NCBI GenBank assembly: GCA_016987375.1
Contig: PJRA01000323.1
Location: 1,908,608-1,972,607, forward strand
Length of the DNA: 64,000 nucleotides
Reading direction: 5' to 3'
From: Brachionus koreanus
Lineage: Eukaryota > Rotifera > Eurotatoria > Ploima > Brachionidae
The notes below the pieces were generated by a model, which was not told where the DNA came from, ran no database searches, and was given only the letters and a program-made list of their open reading frames with translations. Numbering within the stretch: position 1 is the first letter of the stretch; each line of letters starts with the position of its first letter. Position numbers and translations under genes: made by a program. Shown piece after piece: positions 47,974 through 58,443 of this stretch.

Positions 47974-49742
47974 TCTTTGTTTTTTGATCTAAAATTTCGA
48001 GTATTATTTATAAATTAAATTTCCAAAAGACTGAAAATTAAGTTAAAATTAAAGCCAAGCTTTATCTAGTGCGGTATACCAACTAAAAATTTTGGCTTCA
48101 CAAAATTATGTATGCTTGAAATTTATAATTTAGAATCAATATTAAAATTTATAATAGAAAATAAGCTAGAAATAATGTATTTTTAGCTTTTATTACATGA
48201 GAATATAAAATCTGCAAAATAGCAGTGAGTTTTTTTTTTTTTTATATTTATTTTTATTCCCTTAGAAATGCTTCCTTAGGCAAAATTAGAGCTAATTTAG
48301 TTATTTTTGAATAAAATAAAAACATTATAATTTTTGTTTGTAAAATATAAAAAATATTTAAAAAAAATTAGAAAAAAATTTTAGGAAAATTTTATTTTCG
48401 CTAATAATTTTTTTTTATAAAAAATAATGTTAAAAAGAAAATTATTTAGTACAATTACCATATTCATGGCTTGAAGATAATAAATTCATGATGAAACTTC
48501 TTTATCTAACTTCTACTTCCCATAGAGAAAAAGACATTCACTCCTTCATTTTATTCAAAACTTGCTTTTGCAATATTTATGCTTGTTTTCATTTGAATTT
48601 AATCTAAAACAAATCTCTTTAAACCTTACTAGTCATCTTAGGTCATTCTGCATTTATCCTTCCTCAGTCATTACATTACAACTTTCCAACTTTGACGACT
48701 TGTATTTATCTCTTAGTTTCTAGAATGACGTTCATTCATTCTTTAATCTGTTTAAAATATATTATATGTAAAGATGTCGATGCATTTAAGGTATTCGTTT
48801 CTTTAACAAATATTTACATTTAAGATTAATAAACGAATTTCTCTTTTTCTGTTAATTAGTGTTATTACTAAAATATAAATTAATTATTAATATAATTATT
48901 ATAAATGAGTAATAAAATAAATAATTAAATAATTAAAAATAAATTAATGATAATAAAGTTTAGTATTGGCACTATTGCAGGCTAGTAATTTCGGAGAATC
49001 TTGGTTTTGCATGTAATGTGAAAGGTATTTAGTTTTTTCCTTTAAGAATCTAGCATCTCCAACATTCGCTTTCATGCATCAAAATTGATTTAACTACGCT
49101 GTTGTACAGTTTTAGAAAAGAAAAGATTTTAGATTGAATAAATTTCCTAAAAATTATAAAATCAAAAAAATTGATTTTGAGGGCTTTCTTTAATGGTCAT
49201 ATCAAGATTACTAATTTTAAAATAAATTTAAAATTTTTAAACGTAATACATTTTTATTTATTATATTAATTATCGAATTTAATTGCATGTTACTAAGTGA
49301 AATAATAACATGTCAGTAAAAAAAAGAGCATTGATTTAAAAAAATAGAATTCAAGGGTTCATCATTTTATGACTTATCTTAAAAAATTAAAAAAAAATTA
49401 ATTTAATGACATTAGATTTATAGCATAATTTACTTTCCATTTTTAACAGCATTTCATAAAGACTAAAACAGTTTTTTGAATTTTTTAATGTTTTCACTTT
49501 TATTTACAATGTCACTAAAATAGAGTACTCTATTTTAAAAAAAGACATTTCAACCAATTCGATAATTAAGTTATATGAAAAATTAATTTCTTAAAATGAA
49601 TGAGATTGCTCACTTCTCATTGATGAAAACTCGTTTATTTTATTTCATATTTTTCAATTTAATATTAAAACTAATTTTAGTTAATTATCGATACAAATTT
49701 TATTCAATTAAATAAAAAAAATAAATAAAAAAAAATCATAAT
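47974..49742. other. Gene-free region with a LINE relic
   Basis: Contains the short reverse-transcriptase relic at 48985-49125 and a perfect 20-bp palindrome at 49517-49536 (AAAATAGAGTACTCTATTTT). Otherwise A/T-rich and featureless. Confidence 0.5.
48985..49125 (-). mobile_element. Short LINE reverse-transcriptase relic
   Basis: On the minus strand LKLYNSVVKSILMHESECWR is followed by a decayed continuation ending near KPRFSEITSLQ. The first block matches the KLYNSVVKASLMY segment of the LINE at 41525-42140. Stops follow. Confidence 0.6.
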
Positions 49743-50503
49743 TTAATCTTCCTCATCACTGTCATTTTTTTTTGAAATTTTTTTCGATTCATTTTCATCA
49801 TTTATTATTGTAACTGGTTTGCTATTTGACTTAATCCATGTGAGAGCAGTTTGTCTATCACTCTTTGATATTCCACCAAAATTAACCGTCTTTAAATTAG
49901 GTAATCTAGACAAAATAAAGTGTCTAAAAGCAACTAAATTCTCAATCGGGTTACCATGTAACGTTAATGTAGTCAAATTTTTCAATTTTTTTAATTTCTC
50001 TACTTCAAGCAAATTATTTATCTTGTTTCCATGCAAATACAAACATTTCAATCCTTGAAAATTCAAAATTTCCTAGATAAAAAAATTAAAAAAAATTGAT
50101 TAAAAAATTTTGTTCAACTTTACTTCTGGTATAGTTGACAAGCAATTGAATGATAAATCAAGAGATGATATCTTTTCTGGAAAAGCGAATGCAAATTCAC
50201 TCCATTGATAAAGACCTTGAATTTCTTTAAGTGCATTATATCCCAATTTCATGCTAAGACTTGCATATCTTCCATTCACTAACTTTGCCGGCCTATTATT
50301 CACCAATCTTGGAGTACAATCATTTATTTCTATATGAAATTTTAAATCATAAAAAAATTTTATTTCTTTATTCTAATACCTTCTAAGTTCATGAGATCTT
50401 TAAAAGAAAAATCGATTGGATCAATTAGCTCGGCTCTACAATCAATTTTTGACTTTGCTTGTATTTGACTTTCTTTTATTGGTTTTTTGGTCAGCTCAGT
50501 CAT
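49743..50503 (-). CDS. LRRC51: Leucine-rich repeat protein LRRC51
   Basis: Exons 50503-50380, 50329-50124 and 50072-49743 join to 219 residues (human about 192). It begins MTELTKKPIKESQ and has the PIDFSFKDL segment seen as PPLDYSFRS in mammals. Leucine-rich repeats follow: LDLSFNCLSTIPE, LKCLYLHGNKINNLLEVEKL and LTTLTLHGNPIENL. The cap FRHFILSRLPNLKTVNFGGISKSDRQTALTW matches the LRRC51 C-terminal block. LRRC51 (the LRTOMT locus in mammals) is associated with ciliated cells. Its exact role is unclear. The tail is acidic (ESKKISKKNDSDEED). Confidence 0.88.
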
Positions 50504-52096
50504 TTTCAAGTGTCGAATAATTACTTAAAATCTCATAAAAAATTGAATTAAAACTGCAAAATTGAAAATAAAATAATTTAAGCCATCAAGTTGCTTGGAA
50601 ACGAGATATAAATTTAAGTAATATTGTTTTTTATTTTAAGAGCAAATTAAAAGTTAAAAAGATGAAATCTAAGAATTTATTCAGTCTAAAATCTCTGTCG
50701 GTCAAATTCATTTTAGTTTTAGATTTCTGATTGCATTAATTTAGACAGTGTTTATTACAAATTAGAAAGATTTAAGTGAATTATTTGCTTTATTGATGCT
50801 TTTAATTTTACATGTTGTTAATAACTGATTGATGGACAACCAAAAAAACAATTTTTTCCGTTTATTTTGATCTTAATCGGTAAACTTATTCAACTTTTAT
50901 CAATACCATTTAAGAATTCATTTTCTCATACTTTGATGTATTTTATTCAAAATTAATGGCTCTCAGTAAATATTCCATTATGTATTTTTTAATCATAGGA
51001 TTCAACGAATTCGTATTAGTTTTAAAGTAAACATTTTTCATTTTCAAGTCTAATCAACAGACTATTGACACTATCATAGTCAATAGATTAACACTTCATT
51101 TATTTAATTTTAAATATTTTAATAAAAAGGAAAAAAAAATATTTATTTTTCAAATTGTCATTAAACTTGTTTTTAACAATCGAATTAAAAAAATTATTTC
51201 TAGTAATATTTTTAATCCAGTTAAATCATGTGACTAAGAAAATTATGAAAAATCTCTATTTTAATTTCTAGATTTAGTAAGAAAGACAAAACTTAACGTT
51301 TTTAATTTAATTTTGTTTTTTTTCGTTACATCACCCTCGCGGTATTTACTGTTTACTGTTTTTTGATTATATAATTTTTACTTTTCATTTTTTTTTTATT
51401 TCACTTAAAAAAAATATAAAATAAATTATTTTAAAAATTGAGATTTTTATAAAAATAAATAAAAATTAATCATCTTTTTGAAAAGTAAAAAAAAAATTGA
51501 TAAATTTTTTCAAATTTATTTCAAAGTCAATATAGATCAAATTGGTGCTATTGTAAATTGAAAGCTTGAATGCTGGATTTTTCAACATCGATCTTTTGAT
51601 CATAAAACTATTTTTCAACCTTGAATAAAAAAATCCAAATGTTTTTTCTCCATTATCTGTTTTCGTTGCTAGTTCAATCAAGTTCCCGCTGTTCCTTAAA
51701 TTGTAGCTTAAATTTCTAGAGTCATTTATAGTATATTTTTTAAATTTTTACCCGAGTTATCACTAAATATACTCATAAGACTTAAATTGTACTTTAAAAT
51801 TTATCTCTGAATTTTATGTTCAATAAAAATTGTGGTCCAAAATTGCTGTCATAGTAGTTTTCAAAGAAATTTAAAAATTACTTATCAATTATTACTTAAT
51901 TACTACTTAATTTATTTTTAACTTTCTTGTCACTCTAAAAGCTTGAAAAAAAATATTCGTTACCTAAAAGAATTAAATGATAGTTTAATTTTAATTTATT
52001 TAATTTTTCAAATAGTTAAAATTTTAACAAACATAAATATTGAAAATATGTATTCTAATAATGAGTTTCCTATTTTCTACACAAAAATAGCTTGTT
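50504..52096. other. Gene-free intergenic region
   Basis: About 1.6 kb. The minus-strand 71-codon frame (51466-51681) and the plus-strand 65-codon frame (51943-52140, antisense to MED20 at its end) have no support as genes. No clear repeats. Confidence 0.5.
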
Positions 52097-52717
52097 TTAA
52101 TGAGATCTTATTTGAGCTGTTTGACTTCTCAGCGAGTTAAAATGTTCATAATATTGAATTATTGTATCCTCTGGAGTGTAGTTTGCTTGAGGTGGCTTTT
52201 TCTTTACAAAACTAGTCAGCATCTCATGGCTATTACTCAAACCTAAATGACTGTCAACAAATTCAATAATCACTCCATAGGCGTCATTATTGTTGCTTGC
52301 ACAATAGGATATTTCGACCAACAAGCCTCGATTTGAGCTATTTTGAGTTACAGCTCCAATTTTTATGTAAAAATCATCTAGCTTGAAAGCACTCCCGACC
52401 AGGTCCAGCTGCAATGCTTTCTTTTCACCATCTAAAATTCGCCTTTGTAATGAAGCTAAACCAATATCGGCAGTCAAAACTTTAGTTTCTTGACCAGGCG
52501 ATTGAGGCTCAATTACTGAAAAACAAGTAGAAGAAAAATCAGAGTGCAAAAATTGTTGAATTGTAGTTTGATTGGTAACTTGAAACATTACTGCTTGAGC
52601 CTGAAATTGATTTAATTGACGCGGTTTGAGAGACTGAATTCTTTTTTCCAATGTCTCTCTAAACTGAGGTATTTGATCAATTGTAATGGGCAATTTGAAC
52701 AGATAAGTTATTGGCAT
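52097..52717 (-). CDS. MED20: Mediator complex subunit 20
   Basis: A single-exon 206-residue protein (human MED20 is 212). The family pattern is clear in the second half: FKLDDFYIKIGAVTQNSSNRGLLVEISYC, then YGVIIEFVDSHLG and, near the end, YTPEDTIIQYYEHFNSLR, matching YGPADTMVQYMELFNKIR in human. The N-terminal half (MPITYLFKLPITIDQIPQF) is more divergent but keeps the beta-strand pattern. MED20 pairs with MED18 in the head module of Mediator, linking activators to RNA polymerase II. The start follows directly on TAAGCAG, which has splice-acceptor form. It lies 256 bp downstream of ARPC1 on the same strand. Confidence 0.9.
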   Translation of the reverse strand: MPITYLFKLPITIDQIPQFRETLEKRIQSLKPRQLNQFQAQAVMFQVTNQTTIQQFLHSDFSSTCFSVIEPQSPGQETKVLTADIGLASLQRRILDGEKKALQLDLVGSAFKLDDFYIKIGAVTQNSSNRGLLVEISYCASNNNDAYGVIIEFVDSHLGLSNSHEMLTSFVKKKPPQANYTPEDTIIQYYEHFNSLRSQTAQIRSH

Positions 52718-52972
52718 CTGCTTATTTAAAATTCTGAAATCTGGTTTTTCTTAAACTTTTCTAAGCCTTATAAATGGCCTAAAAGGATATTAAAGAAAAT
52801 TAAAAGTTATAATTCTTTATTTAAGAAATAAAATTTAATTTAAGTTGATTTGCATGCTTAAAATAAAGTAACAAAATAAATTTTAATTAAGCTTTTAATC
52901 TACTGATTTGATTGTTCGATTTCTAATTGTATATACAGCCGTAATCATATTTCATTTAAAATAAAGGCTTAT

Positions 52973-54446
52973 TTATCTCATTCGCAAGTTTGTAAAACGC
53001 TTTTCCAATGCCTTTATTAAAATAAATTAGATTAGAAAAAATTTCTCAATTTAAATAAAGTTTTTATAAAAATAAATTCTAAATTTACTTCCAAGTCCCA
53101 TACTACAATATTTCCGTCAAGACCAGTCGTACTAACTTGAGTAACTTTAGAACCACTTTGATCAATTATTTTCACATCACTCGAAAAAAATAATTTTTTA
53201 AAACTATTTATTATTTTTTCTAATATTAAAATAAAAAAAAATACTTGATTGAATTTTGATGTAGAGAATTTATGGTCGCATTAACAGCTTGATCCATATT
53301 GATTCTTTCTCTATTTCCAAACAAATCTTTAGCAGTAGCCACACTTAAATAAAATATTTCAAAAAATGTTTATATTTTGAATGAATTTGTTGAATGTAAA
53401 CCTGCTTTTTTGTTTAGTTGGAGATACTTCCAGTTTTTCGAGCAAAGAAATCTTATTGCCACTTAGGCCATAGACCAAAGGAATGCAATCATGTCCCTTA
53501 AAGATAATAAAATAAAAGTTTTATGCTTGCATTTTAGAAGTTCATTTTACCGCAACTATAATGGCATTATTCGAAATGAATTTCATGGACAAGAATGGCA
53601 AAAATGGTGTTCGTTGGCTTATAACCTCTTGAGGATTTCGGGAGCTGTCAACCATATAAATTGTGGAATCATGTGAAACAAATGCTAAAATATTTCCATC
53701 AAAGCTAAACCCGCAGGAGTAAACCCAACCGGAATTATTAGTAGAAAATTCATGAATGCATTCAGCTGCTTTTATTGAAGTGGCCCAACGCGATGTATCC
53801 GATAGTGGACCATCTACATCTGGTATGTAAGCACCGAAAATTCTGCACTTGAAATCAGAACCTCCGGCTGCCAATAATGCATTATTTGGATGCCAGTCTA
53901 AACACAGAGTTGTAGATCGAAGTTGTTTTTTTATGTGCTTAGCAACCCAGAATTTTTGCAAAGGTTCAAAATAGCAAACACAAATGCATCTACTTCCGCA
54001 ACCAACAGCAAATTTTTTTTCTTTTAAACTAAATTTAAATTATGAATTTAACCTATTTTAAATACCGTTAGGACTCCATTTGACACAAGTAGCTGCCCTT
54101 TGGACCCGTAGAACGACCAATTCTGGCTTCCATGTGCGTCCATCAAGGCTCCATACGTAAGCGTTTTTATCCGAGCCACAAGTGACTATTCTGTTAGATT
54201 GAGAAGCCCAATCGATACTGAGAACTCTCGCCGAATGCTCGGTTAATGTTTGGTCCAATTTCCATGTATTTCCATTTTTGGAATAAACGTAAACCTCTTT
54301 AGAATTTAATGCGATGGCAAGCTCTAATTCAATTGATTAATTTTTTAAATTAAATTTTTTAACTTGAATAAATTACGGGTTCTATCCCGGTTCCATGCGT
54401 GGCATGAAATACTCGAGTTCAAGTTTAAATTTAGCAGATCGGCCAT
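52973..54446 (-). CDS. ARPC1: Arp2/3 complex subunit 1 (ARPC1)
   Basis: Seven exons, 54446-54377, 54323-54066, 54020-53551, 53496-53402, 53343-53245, 53179-53089 and 53011-52973, give 373 residues (human 372). The WD40 propeller is easily followed: SISCHAWNRDRTQLAI, HSARVLSIDWASQSNRIVT, NAYVWSLDGRTWKPELVVLR, KKFAVGCGSR, VAKHIKKQLRSTTLCLDWHP, GSDFKCRIFGAYI and FVSHDSTIYMVD, ending with TTGLDGNIVVWDLEALEKR. ARPC1 is the scaffold propeller of the Arp2/3 actin-nucleating complex and contacts nucleation-promoting factors. The start is 6 nt after an ATTTTTAG. Introns are 39-77 bp, apart from one of 54 bp or less in exon-rich stretches. Only one ARPC1 is in the window, so A/B subtype is not assigned. 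Confidence 0.95.
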
Positions 54447-54869
54447 AGATATCTAAAAATTAAGCCTTATGAGATAAATTAATGTTTTTATCATGCGCTT
54501 AATTCAACTATCTTAATTTCAAATTATTTTTTTTTTACTAATTAGACTGGTATAAAAAAATACATGTCTATAAAAAATATTATTAACAAAAATTAAAAAT
54601 TATCTATGCAGTAAGGATAATTTTTTGTTTAAGTCATCTATTTTCTTACGTATTTGATTTAAAAATTGAAAATTTTGACTATCTTTTAATATTTATTAGT
54701 TTTTTTGAAAAAATATTTTGATAAATTATGCCAAACATGCTCAAATAAAAATTAATTTAACAAATGTTTAAATTAAAATATATAGAAGAATTTTTAAAAA
54801 TTTTTGATTTGTCTATATTTAGGTAAATGCAAATTAAATAAATGGTACCAAAAACAAAGTAATATGCAT

Positions 54870-55350
54870 AAACTTTGCAAGACTCAAACCAGCATGGAGA
54901 TCTACTAGCTACAGCAATAAAACAAAGTAAAAGCTGTACAATAGTATAGTGAACACAACGCTAATGTATGGTAAATGCTGGGGGATGTCTAAAACTCATT
55001 GAAAAAGTCTAAATACATTCGAAACTTGTAGCTTAAGGAGAATCCTAAAAATACACCGGCCTGATACAATTACAAATGACGAAATATAAAAAAGAACAAA
55101 TTCGGAATCAAAGACAAAAGGTTACGGTGGATAGGACATATACTTAGGATGGAAGAAAATCGAATAACAAAAAGAGCCCTGCAATGAACACGGCAAGGAG
55201 GGCGAAAAGGAGGATGACTAGCAATGACTTGGAGGGCAACAATCATAAAAGAGCTCACTGAAATGGGGTGAAGCAAGGGTATAGACAAACGATCGACTTT
55301 AATGGAGATCAAAAGTAATGACCCTAGCTACACAAGGAGAGTATAAGAAA
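54870..55350 (+). mobile_element. LINE 3' end, decayed copy
   Basis: The plus strand reads RLKPAWRSTSYSNKTK, KLYNSIVNTTLMYGKCW, LRRILKIHRPDTITNDEI, then in another frame LRWIGHILRMEENRITKRAL, MTWRATIIKELTEMG and WMEIKSND-like remnants ending SYTRRV. It is the same family as 41525-42140 but with several stops and frame changes, so it is older. An A-rich tail follows near 55345-55360. Opposite strand to the 41.5-kb copy. Confidence 0.8.
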
Positions 55351-55589
55351 GAAAAAATAAATTTTTATGTATTTTTATTTAATATTTTTTCCAATATTCT
55401 TTTAATAATAGATTCGAATTATCAAGAACTTGAACAAATCTTGAATTTATTAAATTCAAACATTTAGAACATTATTCAAACTTGATAAAAAAATTACTCT
55501 TTTTTTAACCAGTTTTAAAACTTAACTATTTTTTTTTTTTTAAATTAATTATTTTAATAGCTTTTTTCATTCAAAATATGTATTTAAAT

Positions 55590-55850
55590 CAAAGATATTG
55601 TAAAATTCAAATACAAACAAAACAAAATTTTTACTTTGGTTTTTTTTTAGGAAATCAAATCAATAATCTTATTTAAAATCTTATTGGTGTTTTATTTTTG
55701 TATTAGAAATAATATTTTGATTAAAAAAGGTGCAAAACGTATGTTGCACTTTTCAGCAGTATTTTTTTTTAATTATTTTTTTTAGTAAATTTTAATTTAT
55801 CAAAATAAGAAGAATTTTTGCTTTGTTTGTATTTGAATTTCACAATACTG
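55590..55850. mobile_element. 261-bp inverted-repeat element (probable MITE)
   Basis: The left end, ATATTGTAAAATTCAAATAC...CAAACAAAACAAAA (55594-55633), is mirrored at the right end by TTTTGCTTTGTTTG...GTATTTGAATTTCACAATAC (55815-55849). Identity over about 38 bp is high. Flanks TATTTAAAT and TATTCTAAAT resemble each other but are not identical. No coding capacity. Confidence 0.65.
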
Positions 55851-56038
55851 TATTCTAAATAATTAAAACTAAATAATTAGAGTTTGATTACAGAATCTTA
55901 CTATTTGCTGATGGTTCTAAAATCTTATTTATTTTTATAATATATAGTAACATAAAGCCTTTTTTACAAACCTTTTTAATGGAAATGAAAATAGTAGATG
56001 AAAATTCTAAATAAATTAACTCACATAATTTTTCTTAG

Positions 56039-56272
56039 GTCTTTGGAATATTCATTACCCTGGGTTATAAAAACTATATTTTAGTCAATGTCAGCCTAAA
56101 AATCATTAAGACATATTTTTTGGAAACAAGTGTAAGCAATGAAGAGTATTATGAAGTATTTGCCAAAATTGTTTTGGTTAGACTGGAATGGGTTAGATCG
56201 GTTATGAATTTCAAGTTATATTTAGACAGATCAAAAGCAACTCTAATCTTAGATTTGCAGGGAGGTAATTAA
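56039..56272 (+). other. Unexplained 77-codon open stretch after an acceptor-like site
   Basis: After TTTTTCTTAG the frame GTC TTT GGA stays open for 77 codons: VFGIFITLGYKNYILVNVSL, later EEYYEVFAKIVLVRLEWVRS and KLYLDRSKATLILDLQGGN. It has no ATG near its start and a GGTAAT donor-like site at its end, so it has the form of an internal exon. Composition is more protein-like than the flanks. I recognise no domain and find no partner exons. It may be a transposon relic or an exon of an unrecognised gene. Confidence 0.3.
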
Positions 56273-57263
56273 GTGCTAATAAAGAAGTTTTCAGTTATAG
56301 ACTTTTTGTTTCTTGTAACAACTTATTATTACTATTTAGTTTTTCCAATAATTATAATTTTTTACTTTTTTTTTAAAGGATCCAAGACAAAAAAATTTTT
56401 TAATTAGTCAATAATAAGGAAATAAAGGAAATTTAAGCAAATTTTTAATATGTATTTAAAGTTTGGTTTCTTTTATTATAAGAAATTATCGAGTAAAAGA
56501 ATTGGTTTATACAAAAATTCGAAGAAATTTTTTAAAATTGATTTTAAATAAAAATAATTTAAAATTTACTACTATTTATTTATTTAATTTGAAAAAAAAA
56601 AAACTTCAATGTTTTACAAGGCTCATGATAAATGGCAAAGTGAAGTTAATGATCAAATTAAAATGATCATGCTCAAGAGTTATCATTGAAAAAAGGTTTT
56701 AAAATATTTTTGAGTAAAAAATTTATTGCAGAAGCATATTTTTAAAGTAAACATTCAATATTAATCTTAATTTTGTAAGTCTGCAAATTTATACATACGA
56801 TTTCTGAATACAGAATTATGCAAAATAGTTGAATATGATTTAACATGTTATGCAACTCATGGAAACATTTCTCTGCATTAAATTTTCAGTTAAAAAACTT
56901 CTTAAAAAATTTAAAAAAAAAAAAAATTTGAGAATGATCATTAAATTTTGATCATAATCTTCAATATGTTTGATAAATTAGTTCTTTTTTAATTAAATAT
57001 TTTTACACCATAGTTCTTCAGGAAATTGCATTTTAAAAATTATTTTAACTAATTCGAAACTATTCAGCTAAAAAAAATTGGCTAAAATGAAAACATTAAT
57101 TTCTTCAATTAAAAAAATACAAATAATCAAATAATTTCTGTGAATCTTTATTAAATTATTTAAATTTTTTTTTAATTTAATTCTGCAATTAATTAAATTA
57201 TTTTTTTTTATTATGTAAAAAAAACACCCATGTATATGAAAAAAAAAACAAAAATTGTTTAAA

Positions 57264-57500
57264 ATGAATTCTTCAGATTCTTGGCTAAGATTGAAGCGTT
57301 TTTTAAAAAGAAACGAAATAATATTTTATTCAATTGGTCTACTCTCGTTTTCTCATTTTGTTTGGTGGGAGATTCAGCAAATAAGGTCATTTGTGCCCAA
57401 ATCAGATCGTGTAAATCACTTGGGACCCTTCAGAATTCCGTACTTGGACGAATTTGACTTTTTTAAAAAAAGAGTTCAACCATCTAAAGAAGAAAAATAA
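57264..57500 (+). CDS. Small single-pass membrane protein 1 of a three-ORF cluster
   Basis: 78 codons from ATG at 57264: MNSSDSWLRLKRFLKRNEII, then a hydrophobic segment FYSIGLLSFSHFVWWEI (about residues 20-36), then a polar C-terminal half (VNHLGPFRIPYLDEFDFFKK). Basic residues precede the membrane segment, as in many small inner-membrane proteins of mitochondria. The start ATG is the only ATG in any frame inside this ORF. Its TAA stop abuts the ATG of the next ORF. I do not recognise the family. Small respiratory-chain assembly factors of this size are known in animals, but the residues do not identify one. Confidence 0.65.
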   Translation: MNSSDSWLRLKRFLKRNEIIFYSIGLLSFSHFVWWEIQQIRSFVPKSDRVNHLGPFRIPYLDEFDFFKKRVQPSKEEK

Positions 57501-57716
57501 ATGTTAATTAGCAAAAAAATATTAAAACAAGCCCAAACAAGTAGCCAAATCAAGCCAAAAAAATTGAATAATTCATTTGCTGAGGTTATTCGAAATAATA
57601 AAATTGTTTTTTTTGTCTTAACATTTGCAGTTACAAATTTTATGTTTTTTTTTAAACCGAATCATATATCACGTCCTGAGATACTAGCAAGAAATAGACT
57701 CAAACAACGAAAATGA
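57501..57716 (+). CDS. Small single-pass membrane protein 2 of a three-ORF cluster
   Basis: 71 codons starting immediately after the previous stop (TAAATG). A basic, polar N terminus (MLISKKILKQAQTSSQIKPK) leads to a hydrophobic segment IVFFVLTFAVTNFMFFF (about residues 34-50) and a short, very basic tail, ARNRLKQRK. Its only other ATG, in NFMFF, is in frame. Its stop overlaps the next start as ATGA. The size and charge pattern match ORFs 1 and 3. Family not recognised. Confidence 0.65.
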   Translation: MLISKKILKQAQTSSQIKPKKLNNSFAEVIRNNKIVFFVLTFAVTNFMFFFKPNHISRPEILARNRLKQRK

Positions 57717-57922
57717 ATTCACACTTTTTCAAACAAATTGGAGAAAAATTTCACGAAAGAAAGCTTATTAGATGGCTAATTTTTACATATCCAAAAACAA
57801 CTTTTAGTTTAGGACTTGTTTTAACTACCACTTATATTTTTACTATATTCGACTTTTCTGATAAAATAGTTAAACAAAAAATTAAAAATGAACGTAAATA
57901 CTATTTAGATAAAAATAACTAA
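57713..57922 (+). CDS. Small single-pass membrane protein 3 of a three-ORF cluster
   Basis: 69 codons starting 4 bases before the previous ORF ends (ATGA overlap). The basic N terminus (MNSHFFKQIGEKFHERKLIR) precedes a hydrophobic segment, TTFSLGLVLTTTYIFTIF (about residues 31-48), then a charged C-terminal tail of about 20 residues (KIVKQKIKNERKYYLDKNN). An AATAAA lies at 57936-57941, just after the stop. The same topology as ORFs 1 and 2 suggests related function, possibly in the mitochondrial inner membrane. Family not recognised. Confidence 0.65.
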   Translation: MNSHFFKQIGEKFHERKLIRWLIFTYPKTTFSLGLVLTTTYIFTIFDFSDKIVKQKIKNERKYYLDKNN

Positions 57923-57941
57923 AGGGCTTTAAACAAATAAA

Positions 57942-58242
57942 ATATTAAATAAACTCTTTTTTTCTTAATTTTTTCTGAATTTAATAAAATTTTAATTTGT
58001 CTTGATTAAAAAATGAATTTTTTTTAATTGATTCAAAATAAAATAGTTAAAAATAATTTTTTTTGTTTTTTTTTTGTCGAAAGTGCATAAAAATACTGGT
58101 TTCAATGATTAACAAATTAAAAAAAAAAACTTTAAAATATAATATGACATCTATCAATTAGTTTTTTTAAATATTTTTGAATCTTTTTTAATTAATAATC
58201 CTTATTAAAATTTTTGATGTTTTTTGTAATATTGATTTATTA
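57942..58242. other. Short spacer before the transposon
   Basis: About 300 bp of A/T-rich sequence between the three-ORF cluster and the Mutator-like element. No feature seen. Confidence 0.5.
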
Positions 58243-58265
58243 AAAAATAAAGGGCAGCCTTATTT

Positions 58266-58365
58266 CTACACTGTGTTGCAATAGAATATTTTATACATAC
58301 ACAGTGTTGCAATAAAATATTCTATACATACACAGTGTTGCAATAAAATATTTTATACATACACT
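58266..58365. repeat. Left-end 31-bp iterons (three copies)
   Basis: The word GTGTTGCAAT recurs at 58273, 58304 and 58335, exactly 31 bp apart, each followed by (A/G)AAATATT(T/C)TATACATACA. It is the reverse complement, with a few changes, of the right-end unit. Probable transposase binding sites. Confidence 0.85.
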
Positions 58366-58443
58366 GATCATATATATGCGTTGAAAATATAGTTTTCAAA
58401 GACCAAAAAAGTTTTAAGATTTAGTTAATGTTCTATTTCAAAA

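Larger units (their letters stand above)
54447..57263. other. Intergenic region with LINE and MITE copies
   Basis: Holds the LINE relic at 54870-55350, the inverted-repeat element at 55590-55850 and an unexplained 77-codon open stretch at 56039-56272. The 67-codon frame at 56463-56666 is low-complexity and not supported. Confidence 0.55.

Noticed and set aside
49517..49536. Perfect 20-bp palindrome AAAATAGAGTACTCTATTTT
   Set aside because: No gene-proximal context or second copy noticed. Chance palindromes of this type are plausible in AT-rich sequence.
53491..53676. 61-codon plus-strand frame inside ARPC1
   Set aside because: Antisense shadow covering an ARPC1 intron and exons.
57255..57922. 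Assigning the three small ORFs to SMIM4, BRAWNIN, PET100, NDUFB1 or CEBPZOS
   Set aside because: Size and topology fit, but the diagnostic residues of these families as I know them are not visible. Naming them would be a guess.
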